Shown: one piece after another, positions 11,765 through 23,500 of the stretch
How positions within the stretch are numbered: the stretch's first letter is position 1
Layout of the letters: the number at the start of each line of letters is the position of its first letter
Source of the DNA: Liriodendron chinense
Lineage: Eukaryota > Streptophyta > Magnoliopsida > Magnoliales > Magnoliaceae
Direction: 5' to 3'
NCBI GenBank assembly: GCA_003013855.2
Contig: ML058587.1
Span: forward strand, 124,001 to 188,000
Length of the DNA stretch: 64,000 bases
Position numbers and translations under genes: made by a program
Notes under the pieces: generated by a model
The model's database searches: none
What the model saw: the letters and a program-made list of their open reading frames with translations, nothing else
What the model was told of the DNA's origin: nothing

Positions 11765-12732
11765 TTATATTCAGAGCCATGCGTGTGCTAATTATGAAAC
11801 ATGTGTGAAATCTGAGCTTTCCATTAGGCAGGCTATATTGTTGGTATCATCCATCATAAAGTTAGGACATTTCATTGTCTACAACCCACAAAAGAAACTG
11901 GACGGCTAGACAAAATTTGTTTCAATAGAGGTCCACTTGAGAAGTGAAATGGCTTGATTTTTAAGGCAAAGGATTGATAAATTATTTCAAACGTAATGGA
12001 AGGCTTAGATCTGGCACACATGTTTATCTTGGAATGTGAACAGGGATTCGGATGAAGAAGGCGCCACATCGTCTTTATGAGACTTTATCCAGTTTAGTCC
12101 TACTATTCCCCATATCCCACATGCCTCTAATTAAAAGACTTGATTGTATTTGGGGCAGTTGGGATGTAATTAACAACTTATAGTAGTAAAAAGTTGGGTC
12201 GAGCTATTCACCATTGACCCTGCCTAGCTTGGCCTAACCAGAGCCCGACCCTCAGGCTAAGTTTAGGGGCCCACCTGGCCCCCATAGCCACTTAGTCTTT
12301 GGTGCTGGTATGAATCCCGGAACCCCCTCCATCTAATCCACCTTGATTTTGGTGCCCATCTCCCTTTTGAGACAAATATGTTTGAAAGAACAAGGATGGT
12401 TTATAATGTTGTTTGCAGTATGGCTTCAGCCTTTCTTTTTCTTCTTTTCTTTCTTTCTTCTTCTTTTTTTTTTTTTTAATTTTTTATGGTATAGGTCTTT
12501 GCTCGTTGAAAGTTTGGTTATAATGTTTCCTTCATGATGTCTTTCACCCAAAACTGTCCATTTTGACACACTCACATAGATTTTCAGACCTTAGAAAACA
12601 TGCATGTTTCCCATTCTGGCTGTAATATTATTCTCTTTATTCTTTATTCAAACACATAGATATTGATTATCTTTTGAAAAATCTATTAGTTTTAATCAAC
12701 AATGGCTTCTACAAACTGTAGTTGCAGAATTA
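11765..12732. other. Unassigned DNA
   Basis: No gene or element boundary recognised. A pyrimidine-rich tract (TTTCTT/T-run) lies at 12430-12485. Confidence 0.45.
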
Positions 12733-12749
12733 CAAGGAACCTCCCAATT

Positions 12750-12937
12750 CTTTTTTTTTTTTTTTTTTTTGTTAGTCATGCAATGCACCCACCCTGTTAG
12801 TTGCTCAACACACCCACCCGGTTAGCCACACATTGCACCCACCCACCTGTGGGGTCAGTGTGTCTCCTTAGCACTCAAACCTGAGACCTGCTGTTGAAAC
12901 GCCTAGCTGTCTTCCAGCTGGGCTAGCAGGTGAGACA
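12750..12937 (-). mobile_element. tRNA-derived SINE, minus strand, 17-bp TSD
   Basis: Flanking repeats CAAGGAACCTCCCAATT (12733-12749) and CAAGTAACCTCCCAATT (12938-12954) match at 16 of 17 bases. On the minus strand the 5' part has an A-box-like TAGCCCAGCTGG and a B-box-like CAGGTTTGAGTGC, as in RNA polymerase III promoters of tRNA-derived SINEs. The 3' end is a poly-A tail, seen as Ts at 12751-12770. The body includes a GGTGGGTGCA-type short repeat. It codes no protein and relies on LINE machinery. Confidence 0.82.
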
Positions 12938-12954
12938 CAAGTAACCTCCCAATT

Positions 12955-14106
12955 TAAGTGTCATAACTACCTAATTATTTGCACAATTACAGATATCATC
13001 ACAGAAGTTGCAAGCTTTTTAGCCATAATTATACAGCATTTTAGTCCGATGTTGCAAACTTTTTATCCAGTAGTTTCTAAAGCTATGATGAAACCTCTAT
13101 GGGAGAAGCCCACAAACATAATAGTACACCACAAATGTTTGTGTGCTGGTTTCAAGCTACATCTTGAGCCTTGTTCTTAGGAGTCAAGACTTCCAAATTT
13201 CTGCTACTTGCCCTGATCCAAGCCATCCATTTCTCCCTTGAACTTTCTTTTTTTTTTTTAATTCCTCTAGGAAAATTTCCTTGTGCTCTCTTCAAGGGTG
13301 GCCCGCTAGAAAAGCGAAATGTCTTTAATTTACATTAGGAATCTCTCTTCTATTAAGCATATCTAATCCAATAAAAATCCCTTAAGCTTGGGGAAACCCC
13401 TACATAATTGAACTCTTAAACTTCAGAAATGGTATACTCTAAACCTCATGTAATTGAAGTTCATTTTTAAACTGCATCAAGCATTATATCCACCCTTCTA
13501 GTCTATGTTCAAGGACTGGCACAATATTGATGATGACCTTCCGAATCAAAGTGAGCCATTGAGTTACTATCCTTCTTCCCTTGTTGTTGCATACTCATCT
13601 TAATGACAACCTTTCTATACTTTTTAGTTTGTTGATTTTTATGTCTAACATAGTGGGATTTAATGCCTTCACCATTTTGCCTTTGTGTTCTTTTTAGCTT
13701 GTAGACTTTTCTGTGTAACATTGTCTTGCTTGAATGCCTTGAGCTCTTTTGTTTGTAGGTGAAGCCCAAAATTTGCATCTATAAGAAAACAAAACATCCT
13801 TTTTTTTATTTAGCCAGTTCCAGTCATTCTGGCGACTCAGACAGACAGCCATGAAAGGAATGGAAATGCTGATGGATTCATGAGGTAACCGATTTTTTGA
13901 ATACCCTCCAAGCACCACAAGAAATGGGGAACCAAAAGATCACGAATACAATGATCCATGAGTGACTCAAGTAGGATCAACTCGGGTTCCTTCAACATGT
14001 TGGGATATCAAAAGTTATACCTCAAAAGGCTAGAAACCTAAAAATAAATTCATTCATTCAAAAGAAACTAAAAATAACAATGCATTTATAGTAAAATTCT
14101 AACCTT
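12955..14106. other. Unassigned DNA
   Basis: Minus-strand open stretches at 13509-13778 and 13694-13918 overlap in different frames and show no domain signature. No repeats with defined ends were seen. Confidence 0.4.
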
Positions 14107-14121
14107 AATCAGTCTAAGCCA

Positions 14122-14186
14122 ATGTGGTGTGTGAGCGCGAGTGCATGTGTGTGGGGGTGTGAGTGCGTTTGTTAAAAGAATAAAAA
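14122..14186 (+). mobile_element. 5'-truncated SINE tail with 15-bp TSD
   Basis: AATCAGTCTAAGCCA occurs at 14107-14121 and 14187-14201, flanking a 65-bp GTGTGTGGGGGTG-rich insert that ends in GTTAAAAGAATAAAAAA. The insert resembles the end of the SINE-like segment near 58560-58612, suggesting a 5'-truncated copy of the same family. Confidence 0.6.
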
Positions 14187-14392
14187 AATCAGTCTAAGCC
14201 ATTCATTTCTAACCTAACTTTTAATCTTAACCACACAAAATTAATAAATGTAAAGAGGCCAAACTACCCATAAAATCAAGCAAATCAACTTATTGAAGGA
14301 GAGGCCACGTTTTGGTGGAAACTGAATCGTTGTCATCCAATCTAGGTCCATTGATGTCCCCACTAAGATTGAATATGATGCATTTCTTGCTT

Positions 14393-14695
14393 TGTTGGAG
14401 GCGTCAGCAAACCTCCTGATATACATTGTTCTGTCGTTCCCTAACAGCTCGAGCTTTTGGTGCAACCGGTGAATAACATGGTATCAGAGCAGGACGTCCA
14501 ATTTTCAAGTCCCGAGGTTTGCAAAATTCAGCATTATAGGGCATCCGGTATTGAATCAGCCCAAAGTATCACGTGTGGGGCCAGTATACCACCCGCACGT
14601 GAGGGGAGGTGTTGGAGGCGTCAACAAACCTCCTGATATACATTGTTCTGCCATTCCCTGACAGCTCGAGCTTTTAGCACAACCGGTGAATAACA
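14393..14695 (+). mobile_element. TRIM element (family T2), TSD TGCTT
   Basis: Two 86-bp LTRs (14393-14478 and 14610-14695) begin TGTTGGAGGCGTCA and end AATAACA, with about seven differences between them. TGCTT flanks both sides (14388-14392, 14696-14700). The primer site TGGTATCAGAGCAGG directly follows the 5' LTR (14479-14493), and a purine tract GAGGGGAGG (14601-14609) precedes the 3' LTR. Total 303 bp, no coding capacity. All structural marks of a complete TRIM are present. Confidence 0.93.
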
Positions 14696-14700
14696 TGCTT

Positions 14701-15129
14701 CCCTAGCAAATACTAGACTATATAAACAGTCTGATAAAGGGCCACACAAAAATCAATGGTGGAGACCAGCTTGATCTAGATGCCACATGGATCACTTTAA
14801 CTATTGAAATTTTGCCTTCCATAATTTTGCCAAAATTCAGATTGAAGGTTCAAACACTTGGATTTTTTTTTTTTCCAAATGGTTGCCACCAAATGATTCA
14901 AAAGACAAAAGCTACTTTTTTTCTCAGTCCATGACTTCTTTGGAGAGGATCTATTTTGTCTTCTTCCTATCTGAAAATTGTTTTTGGACCAGGTGAAATT
15001 CTCTCGAGCACTTGGCATAGATAGGTGGAAATGTGACATTCTTATGAAATCCAAAGTGTAGTTGACTAGGTTAACCCGATTTAATTTTAAGCGGCCTCCA
15101 CCATTGTATTTCTCATGTGTTGTCACATA
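14701..15129. other. Unassigned DNA
   Basis: A 109-codon minus-strand open stretch (14797-15126) is lysine- and asparagine-rich with no recognisable family. I do not call it a gene. Confidence 0.4.
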
Positions 15130-16350
15130 CCAGTGTTCTCAACCCCAAGTGCAGGGTTACGATGTAGTAATAACTCGGTGAATCCAAGGTCGATCCACAT
15201 GGACTTAAACTTACAATTCTAAACACTCTAGGACTAGAACTAGAAAGCAAATATAAATCTTAAATCTGGGTTTTAATCCAGTGAATTGAAGTGATGTAAA
15301 ATAGTAATTAACCATAACTAAGGATCCAGGGATTCACTTATAATCAATCGACAATGTCTAGTTCATCGATTCAACTTTGATAACTCAACTAGAATCGAAT
15401 AATGATTCATTCTAATCAGAAGATAAAACAGTTAATTCATTCATAAACATCCAATAAGATATGAGATTGAATGATTCTCTCATGCAGCACTCGGTAATTG
15501 ATCGCAGGGAATTCCAAGCATCTATTGTGCCCTAAGTCAACAATAGATCAAGGAATTTTATAGATCAATACATTCTCAAGGTCTAATCAAGTCAAGCGGT
15601 TGTAATTCTAAGCATCCAATGTACCCGGAGTTAACAATGGATCAAAGCTCATACAACTCAAAAACTTCTAAAGTAAAATTCAAATCCATTCAATTAAAAT
15701 CATCATTCAAACCAATCTTTTGAATCCAACAAACTAAAGCATTATAAATTAACTACAAAAGAACCAAAGGTTGAGGAAGAAAAACATGAAAACAAACTAG
15801 AACCGAAAAACATGAAAACTAGAACTGAATCTCCAAACGCTAATTCGTGTTCTAAACACGTCTAAAAAGCCTCCTTAAATAGGAAAATTCCCACTGACTT
15901 AAGAAAATCGTGAACTTTCACAACAACCAACATCGTCAATTGATACTTGATAGCCTCGATTGATCAAACTTCTTCACAAACGTCCAGCAACTCAAATTAA
16001 AAAATCAGTTGTTCTGTCAAGCAATCGATCTTACTCCTTCGATCGATCGAACATGCCAAAAAGTGTCCGGCGAGTTTTCTTCATAATTTTGAATTCTCTT
16101 GATCCTTATTCTGATTAATCGAGATCGATGATCGAAGCCTCTAATTGATTGATCGAACTTTGTTGTTTTTCTTCAGTTTGAACTGGAACTTTCTTCCGTC
16201 TTATAACTTGGTTTCTTCATGATCTTTCATCATCTTGGAAGGTTAATCTTCATATATGGATTAAAGAGTTCTGAACAAGAGCGATAGACTCCAAAATGAA
16301 ATGGAACTAACTTCATGATGCGAAGTTAGAAAATGCAATCTTAGTTTTAA
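15130..16350. repeat. Probable LTR-retrotransposon fragment
   Basis: The segment opens with a string resembling a commonly dispersed plant retrotransposon sequence (AACTCGGTGAATCC followed by GGTCGATCCACA). It contains repeated clauses such as CCAAGCATCTATTGTGCCC and TAAGCATCCAATGTACCC, and several ATCGATCGAT strings near 16023-16050. No paired LTRs, TSD or coding frame found, so the assignment rests on texture only. Confidence 0.35.
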
Positions 16351-16456
16351 GGGGCCTGTTCAAATTTGTGAAAAAGAAGGTTCTTGTGGAAATGGTGGTT
16401 TCACCATTATTTTTAGAGCTACTTTTTTTTTAAATTTAAAAATTGACATTTCTTCC

Positions 16457-16733
16457 TATTGAAAATACAAACACAGTTGTTATTTTATTGTCTAGCATTG
16501 TTGTCCTTATTGTTTTTGTACCACATCATATTGTTGTGGTAATGTGTATGATTTCTTTCTATATGAAGGGGCTCAAGTCATCTAGTCTAAGGAGTTTGTG
16601 TAAGCAATGCAACACTTCGTGTAAGGCTCTAATTTAGTAAGAGTGCCCCAAACTTATTTTAATATGAATATTCTCTGCTTCTCAATTTTTTTTCTTTTCT
16701 TTTTTTGTTTTTGTTTTGTTAACCTGGTTAACA
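16457..16733 (+). repeat. 5' LTR of X2
   Basis: The LTR aligns with 35252-35476 through GTTGTC...ATTGTCC and GGCTCAAGTCATCTAGTCTA (GAGCTCAAGTCCTCTGGACTA in the partner). A T-rich expansion near 16681-16720 accounts for its greater length. Confidence 0.55.
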
Positions 16734-17066
16734 TGGTATTAGAACCGAAAACTTGTCTATTCAGTTTGTTCCGCTTCTTCTTAATTTTCATCTCAATCAA
16801 TGGGACCACCAGAAATATCTTCACAATCAATTGCTTCTTCGGCATCGTTGATGTCATCTTTGTTATAGCCTTCTCATCCTGATCAGCCCTTTAAGTCTCT
16901 ACTGGCTGGGAAAAAACCTGTCATCATTGAAAACTTGGTCACCATTGTCGTTAGAGAAGTCTGACTTTGTGGTGGATCATTTTCCAAGTGGGAGTCACTA
17001 TCCTCCATTTTTCCATTTTTTTCATGTCTCCCTCACTGTTACTGTCCACCAGTTGTCTGGTCAATG

Positions 17067-17286
17067 TGACAGCCTATTGAAGATGAATTTCCCTACCCAC
17101 TCACAAGGGGAGAGAGTGCTTATATATTTATCTGGAAAAATACAAAAATACCCCTACATATAGGAGAAAGACTTAACATGAGTCCAGGGGCAGAAAAGGG
17201 AAAAAAAGCCTGAACATGTACAGTAAAAATACTATACACAAGGAGGGCCGGGCCCCCACAACTACGGTCATCCAGGCATACTATCA
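17067..17286 (-). repeat. 3' LTR of the copia element
   Basis: 220 bp, TGACAGCC...CTATCA in plus orientation, with TSD CAATG outside. It matches the 218-bp LTR at 34123-34340 with scattered substitutions. Confidence 0.95.
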
Positions 17287-17298
17287 CCCCCCCCTCAA
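17287..17298 (-). other. Polypurine tract of the copia element
   Basis: Minus strand TTGAGGGGGGGG abuts the 3' LTR. This is the expected plus-strand priming site. Confidence 0.85.
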
Positions 17299-17875
17299 AC
17301 TGATGTGGGTCATCGACAAGCAGCAGTTTGCTAACAAGGAAGGAATGACCAGTAGTAGGGAGCGTCTTCGTAAGAATATCAGTTATCTGATCCTAGGACG
17401 CCACATGGGGAAGAGAGATGATGTTGGATTGATAATTCTCCCGAATGAAGTGACAATCAACCTCGATGTGTTTTGTCCTCTTATGAAAGACGGGGTTGGA
17501 AGTAATCTGGACCGCACTGAGGTTATCCACATGGAGAGGAGTTGGCGAGGGAAGGTAGAAGCCCAATGTCACCGAAGAGCCCATGAAGCCATACAATCTC
17601 ACTACATGCAGCAGACATCGCACGATATTCGGCCTTAGTGCTAGACTTCGAGACGGTAGCTTGCTTCTTGCACTTCCAAGAAATAAGGAGGAGCCAAGAA
17701 AGAAGCAATAACCAGTAGTTGAACGGCGGGTGACAGCACAACCCACCCAATCTGCATCAGAATAAGCCCGAAGATCCAGAGGGGAGCTAGAAGGGAAGAA
17801 CATAGACCTGTCTATTGTGCCACGCAAATACCGAATAATCCGAAGGACAGCGGTCATATAGAGGGTCCGAGGAGC
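17299..17875 (-). pseudogene. copia pol, RNase H part (broken)
   Basis: Minus-strand reading resumes just beyond the gypsy TSD with APRTLYMTAVLRIIRYLRGT, the linker that normally follows the copia RT. RNase H signatures follow: YSDADW and RRSTTGYCFFLG in one frame, SSTKAEYRAM and SEIVWL in another, then NPVFHKRTKHIEVDCHFIRE back in the first. So there are at least two frameshifts. The segment continues directly from the RT part at 30219-31433; the gypsy insertion separates them without loss of target bases other than the 5-bp duplication. Non-functional. Confidence 0.9.
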
Positions 17876-17880
17876 AGAAA

Positions 17881-20571
17881 TGTGACACCCCGGATGCCAG
17901 GGTCCGTGGTTGCCCTCGGCCCCCGATATCCCGGGCTCCACATTATGCGATGCATGAGTGCATTATAGTTAACTGCAGAATTGTAGATTTAACCAAGCAT
18001 AAACAACTTAATCATGGGTAAAGCATTTCCAAAAGAATGAGGAACATGTATATCATATATGGGTCAAAAAAAAGTACATAGACTGTATCCCTCATATTGG
18101 GGCCCATTGGGTCCCCTAGAACAAGTTCAGAATATACTGTCCCAAAAAGCTGTACAACAATGCCGAACAGGCGCAAAACCCCAAAAGAATACTCCCGACG
18201 CCACAACCCTAATAGTCCTGTTCGCCTGCGTACTGAAGATACTCGTCGGCGTCCTCTCCGAGTTCTACGTAGTCGGTCGCTTCGACCGCCTCCTGTATAC
18301 CTGGGTCACATGGGTCATCTGGTTGGTGGTTTAAACCACCACCCCAGAAAGGGGAGTGAGTGGCCAACTCAGTGGTTTCATTTCCTTAGGTTACACATTC
18401 ACCAATACAAACAATATAGATAATAATTTCATTTTCCAATAACAGAATCAAAGAATAGCTCAGCATCACAAGCATGGTTATTAAGTGAGATGAGTGCATG
18501 TAATGCAGATGCATGCCCGATCGCCGATGCTTGTCACAGCCGCCAGTGGGTGGCACCACCACTCCACCCGCACAGACAATGTATGCCATGCTTAACTATA
18601 CATGATTAGCCGAGTAGTTAATTAAGTCATTTTATCACACAACCGATTGGCGAAGCCTCTGCACCCACGTTCTATCAATTTGGCCGACTGGGACCACCTG
18701 ACTCCCTGCGGGGCGAACGCAGGTCACAGCCAGTAGCCCCTCGATCCTATCTCGGGTCCACAGCCCCCGAGGTACCTGGTTTGGCCGCGACTCGTCAGAC
18801 GCGCCCAACACAGGCGGAATAGGGTACATCGCCCTATCCCATAGTCGAGTAGTAGGTGTGTCACCTCTACGGTGCTCAATGGACACTACGGGGAGGCATC
18901 ACCCCAGCGTAGGCCGACAGCACGGGAATAGGGCCCATACCACCATTCCCGGCTCATGAGTCTTGAGGGATCGGTACGCCGTATGCTTTCTAGTGGGCTT
19001 ATCAAAGGTGCGCAGGTACATGGATTCTACATAAGTGACAGAAATACATTCAAACACTCGGTACATATATTGCCACCCGACCCGGTGGTGGGCCAGGGTC
19101 CTCGGCTAGGGGAAGTGAAGGGAAGACCGACCTTGAGCATATACCGCCCGCGTGGTCCTTGACCACAGTCGATCGCCCCGTCTTCCGCCATAGTCGACCA
19201 CCCCGCTCCCGAGGCTGCCGACCTGGTGCGGCCGCCTCAACTACTGTACTTACCCGGGTCGGAAGCTACTATCCGTCATCCCAAACACTTCCCGATTCCC
19301 CAGCTCATGCATAATCAAGTTACAAAACATATAATACTAAAATCTCAACTATCACATATTAGTATAATTTCTGAGACATCTTAGCATAGAAGATTTGCAT
19401 AATGAGAACATGTGTAGGATGATATGAGCATGCAAATGGCCCTAGCACACACCTAGCATCTAAATCCCTAGGCAACGAATTTCCCTAGCTACAATCCATC
19501 TTCCTAACTTGGAAATTAAAAGAATCAACTACCATTGTAGGCATTGGTTGCAAGGCAACACATAGGTAAATGATACACACCTTGGTTTGAAGGAGGATTA
19601 GCAAAATCCTGCAAGGGGGTGTTGGAAAATCAGGAAAAATGGGAAAAACCTAGGTAAGGAGCTAGAGAAGATGGGGATTTTATGATGGACTTACCGCTAC
19701 AAACGTCCGTGAAGATCTCCAATCACGAGAGAAGCCGGCTTGAGGATGTAGAGGCGGTTAGGTCCGGATAGGGTAGCATGCAAGGGCTTCACTTGAGAAG
19801 CCTTCTCTCACAACTCCTCCCTTTTCTCACCCACACACTCCCTTTCTCAGAAATTAGGTTAGAAATGAGAGAATGGGCTGAGAAAAATAGGTTATAAAGG
19901 TTGGTGAATTGGGACATATAGCCCCCAATCTTTTAAGTTGTATAAAAGTGGCATTCTGTGCCCTGATTTAATTATGTGGGGCCCACCTGACCCCTCTGGG
20001 CCAATCCAGTCCATTGGATAGCCTTACCATGTTGAGATCCTTGTTTGGGTAAGATTTGGGACCGATCGGACATGGCGATTGCCGGATCTAAAGCGACATC
20101 AGTTCAACGGTCACTGGTTGTCGATCGGGGCTCATGTTTGGGGATCATATGCTGGTTTATGTTTGAAATCCATGGTTCACATTTCATGGCCATGCAAGGG
20201 TCCATAGGGCCCACACAAGAAAAGTGAATTGAGTAATGATTACTCACTAAAGGTATTGTGCAAGTATACTTGCACTCCCATGTGCAACTGCAAGACACTG
20301 CAATTTATGATTTCGGGTGCCGATTTCTACGTAACGTTCGCCTACGAGTGTCAAGCCCAGTACGTGGGTGGTCCTCAACAAGTTTTGGGCCTAACAGACT
20401 CAGGACGGGCGGCGGAACGAGCTCCTACGCGCGTATCTAAGTTCCCGACACCACGAGACTATAGTTCTCTAAGTCATGTGTGGCCAATTTTTCGTCTAGA
20501 GGGTGATACGTGTCTAGTGGGTTCGAGCATGGGTTTGAGTACTAAGGAAGGCGATTTTACGGGGCGTTACA
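17881..20571 (-). repeat. 3' LTR of the chromovirus
   Basis: 2691 bp, nearly identical to 27524-30213. The minus-strand start is TGTAACGCCCCG and its plus-strand end reads TGTGACACCCCG, so the two termini are near-inverted copies. It contains perfect palindromes GGTGGTTTAAACCACC (18325-18340) and GTGCAAGTATACTTGCAC (20258-20275), plus the stem GAGTAATGATTACTC beside the latter. Short ORFs inside are duplicated identically in both LTRs and look fortuitous. Confidence 0.97.
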
Positions 20572-23500
20572 ATCTCCCCCCCTAAGAAAAATAATTTCGT
20601 CCTCGAAATTTCGTACCTTCTTGGGTTCTTCGAAGAGGTAAGGATAGTTCTTTCGCATGCTGGTTTCAGTTTCCCACGTGGCTTCTTGTTCCGAATGGTG
20701 GGCCCAAAGTACTTTGACCAATGGGATCGACTTGCTACGGAGAACGTGTTCCTTCCGATCTAGGATGCGGACAGGTTGAAGTATGTATGTAGCATCCTCT
20801 CGAAGTTCAACTCGTTCCCACTTTATAATGTGCGACGGGTCCGGCACATACTTCTTTAGCATTGAGATGTGGAACACATCATGTACCCCAGCTAGAGGAG
20901 TCGGTAGCGCGAGTCGGTATGCTACAGCGCCAACACGGTTCAAAATCTGAAATGGTCCGATATATCGTGGAGTCAATTTGCCTTTCTGTCCAAATCGCAG
21001 GACTCCTTTCATCGGTGAAATTTTTAGGAACACATGAGCTCCCTCTTCAAATTCGAGGGGTCGACGTCGCTTATCGGCGTAGCTTTTCTGACGGCTCTGC
21101 GCAGTCTGGAGGCGTCTTCTGATGAGATCAATTTTCTGGGAGGTTTGTTGTACCAACTCTGGACCGAGAATTTTCCCTTCTCCAATCTCCGTCCAGCAGT
21201 GTGGAGCTCTACAGGGGTGTCCGTATAGAGCCTCATACGGGGCCATGCCAATACTAGCCTGATAGCTATTGTTATATGCGAATTCTGCATAAGGGAGGCA
21301 CTCGTCCCAGCTATCTTTGAAGTCCAAAGCACATGCCCTGAGCATGTCTTCCAATATTTGGTTCACTCGCTCAGTCTGGCCATCAGTTTGAGGGTGGAAA
21401 GCTGTGCTGTAAGTCAGTTTCGCACCCATGGCTTGCTGGATTCGAGTCCAGAAGATTGACGTGAAACGGGTGTCACGGTCCGACACGATCACACGAGGCA
21501 CCCCATGCAGCCTTACTATTTCCTTAATGTATAGTTTCGCCAATTCTTCGGTATTGTGCGAGGAGCGCACGGGTAGGAAATGGGCAGATTTAGTCAATCT
21601 GTCCACTATGACCCATATAGAATCATGCCCCTTTCTAGTCCTTGGCAATCCTGAAATAAAGTCCATCGAGATGAAGTCCCACTTCCATTCGGCTATGGGT
21701 AGAGGTTGGAGTAGCCCTGGTGGTCGTCGGTGTTCGGCCTTGACTTGTTGGCACGTGAGACACCGTGACACATAGTCTGCAATCTCCCGTTTCATGTTCC
21801 CCCACCAGTAGTTTCTTTTCATGTCTTGGTACATCTTAGTACTCCCTGGGTGTATTGCCAGTTTCGACTTATGGGCTAAGTTCAAGATTTCTTCCTTCAA
21901 TTCTGAGACGTCTGGGACACAAAGGCGGCCTTGGAATCGTAGGCCTCCATCACTCCCAATACGCCATTCTGACTTGTCTTCCTTGGCCGCTAGGTCCTTC
22001 TTTTTACGCAGTAATCCATCTCGGTCCTGGGCCACGATGATTCTGCAATCTAGTTCTGGCTCCACACGAAGATGGAATACTTGTTCACATGGCCCTTCCA
22101 CGTTAAACATCAAACCAAAATCCTGCAACCATTCGACCATATTCCACTCTTCTACCATCAGAGTGGCTACACTTTCCAGCGTCCTCTTGCGACTCAACGC
22201 GTCTGCCACCAGGTTTGCCTTGCCTGGATGGTAGGATACATCAAAGTTGAAATCCTTAAGCGTTTCCATCCACCGACGCTGCCTCAAATTCAGATCACGC
22301 TGGGTGAATATATATTTTAGACTCTTATGGTCACAGAAGAGCTCAAATTCTTCCCCGTACAAGTAGTGTCTCCACAACTTCAGAGCAAAGATGATGGCAG
22401 CCAATTCCAAATCATGAGTGGGATAGTTCTCCTCGTGCTTTCGTAACTGACGAGACGCATATGCAATCACCCTGTCCTTTTGCATTAGGACGCATCCTAG
22501 ACCAACCCGAGACGCATCGGTGTAAACTGTGTACTTAACGCCTTGTTCGGGTAGAACCAGTACGGGAGCGGATGTTAACTTGTCCTTGAGCTCCTGGAAG
22601 GCAACTTCCGCTTTGTCATTCCACTCGTATTTGACGTCTTTACAGGTCAGCTGGGTAAGTGGCCGTGCGATTTTTGAAAAATCCTTGATAAATCGACGAT
22701 AATAACCGGCCAGTCCAAGAAAGCTCCTAACTTCCGTTGCGGATTTGGGCTGTTCCCAGTCCTGTACGGCTGCAACTTTAGCACAGTCTACGGCGATACC
22801 ATCAGCTGAAACTACGTGACCTAGGAATTTTACTTCTTCCTTCCAGAAGGCACACTTATTATAGGCAGCATACAGTTTGTGTTCTCTAAGGGCGTTTAGG
22901 ACTGCTCGCAGATGTTCCTCATGGTCTTCTCGGCTCTTAGAGTACACGAGGATATCGTCGATGAACACGATAACATATCGGTACAGGAATGGCCTAAAGA
23001 CACGATTCATCAAGTCCATGAACACTGCAGGAGCATTGGTGAGTCCAAAGGGCATTACTAGAAACTCATAGTGCCCAAAGCTGGTCTTAAAAGCCGTCTT
23101 TGACACATCCTCCTTTCTGACCCGTACTTGGTGGTACCCTGACTGCAGGTCAATCTTTGAGAAGTAATGGGCACCCTTTAGTTGATCAAATAGATCGTCG
23201 ATTCTGGGCAACGGGTATTTATTCTTTACTGTCACCTTATTTAGCTTCCGATAGTCTATGCATAAACGGAGGGTTCCGTCCTTTTTTCGAACAAAGAGGA
23301 CCGGGGCTCCCCACGGTGACACGCTGGGTTGGATGAACCCGAGCTCCAACAAGTCATCTATCTGTCGTCTCAGCTCTTCCATTTCACACGGGGGCATGCG
23401 ATAGGCTGGTAGGGCAATTGGAGTTGTGCCAGGCACCAGGTCGATCGTAAATTCGACCTCTCGTTGGGGTGGGAGTCCTGGTACTCCGCGAAATAGATCG

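Noticed and set aside
13509..13918. Overlapping minus-strand ORFs (89 and 74 codons) as a small gene
   Set aside because: Two frames overlap, composition is lysine/serine-rich without motifs, and no splice or promoter pattern supports either.
18059..19162. Several ORFs of 64-108 codons on both strands
   Set aside because: They lie inside a chromovirus LTR and recur unchanged in the other LTR (27702-28805). Overlapping frames with no domain signature fit chance ORFs in GC-richer non-coding DNA.
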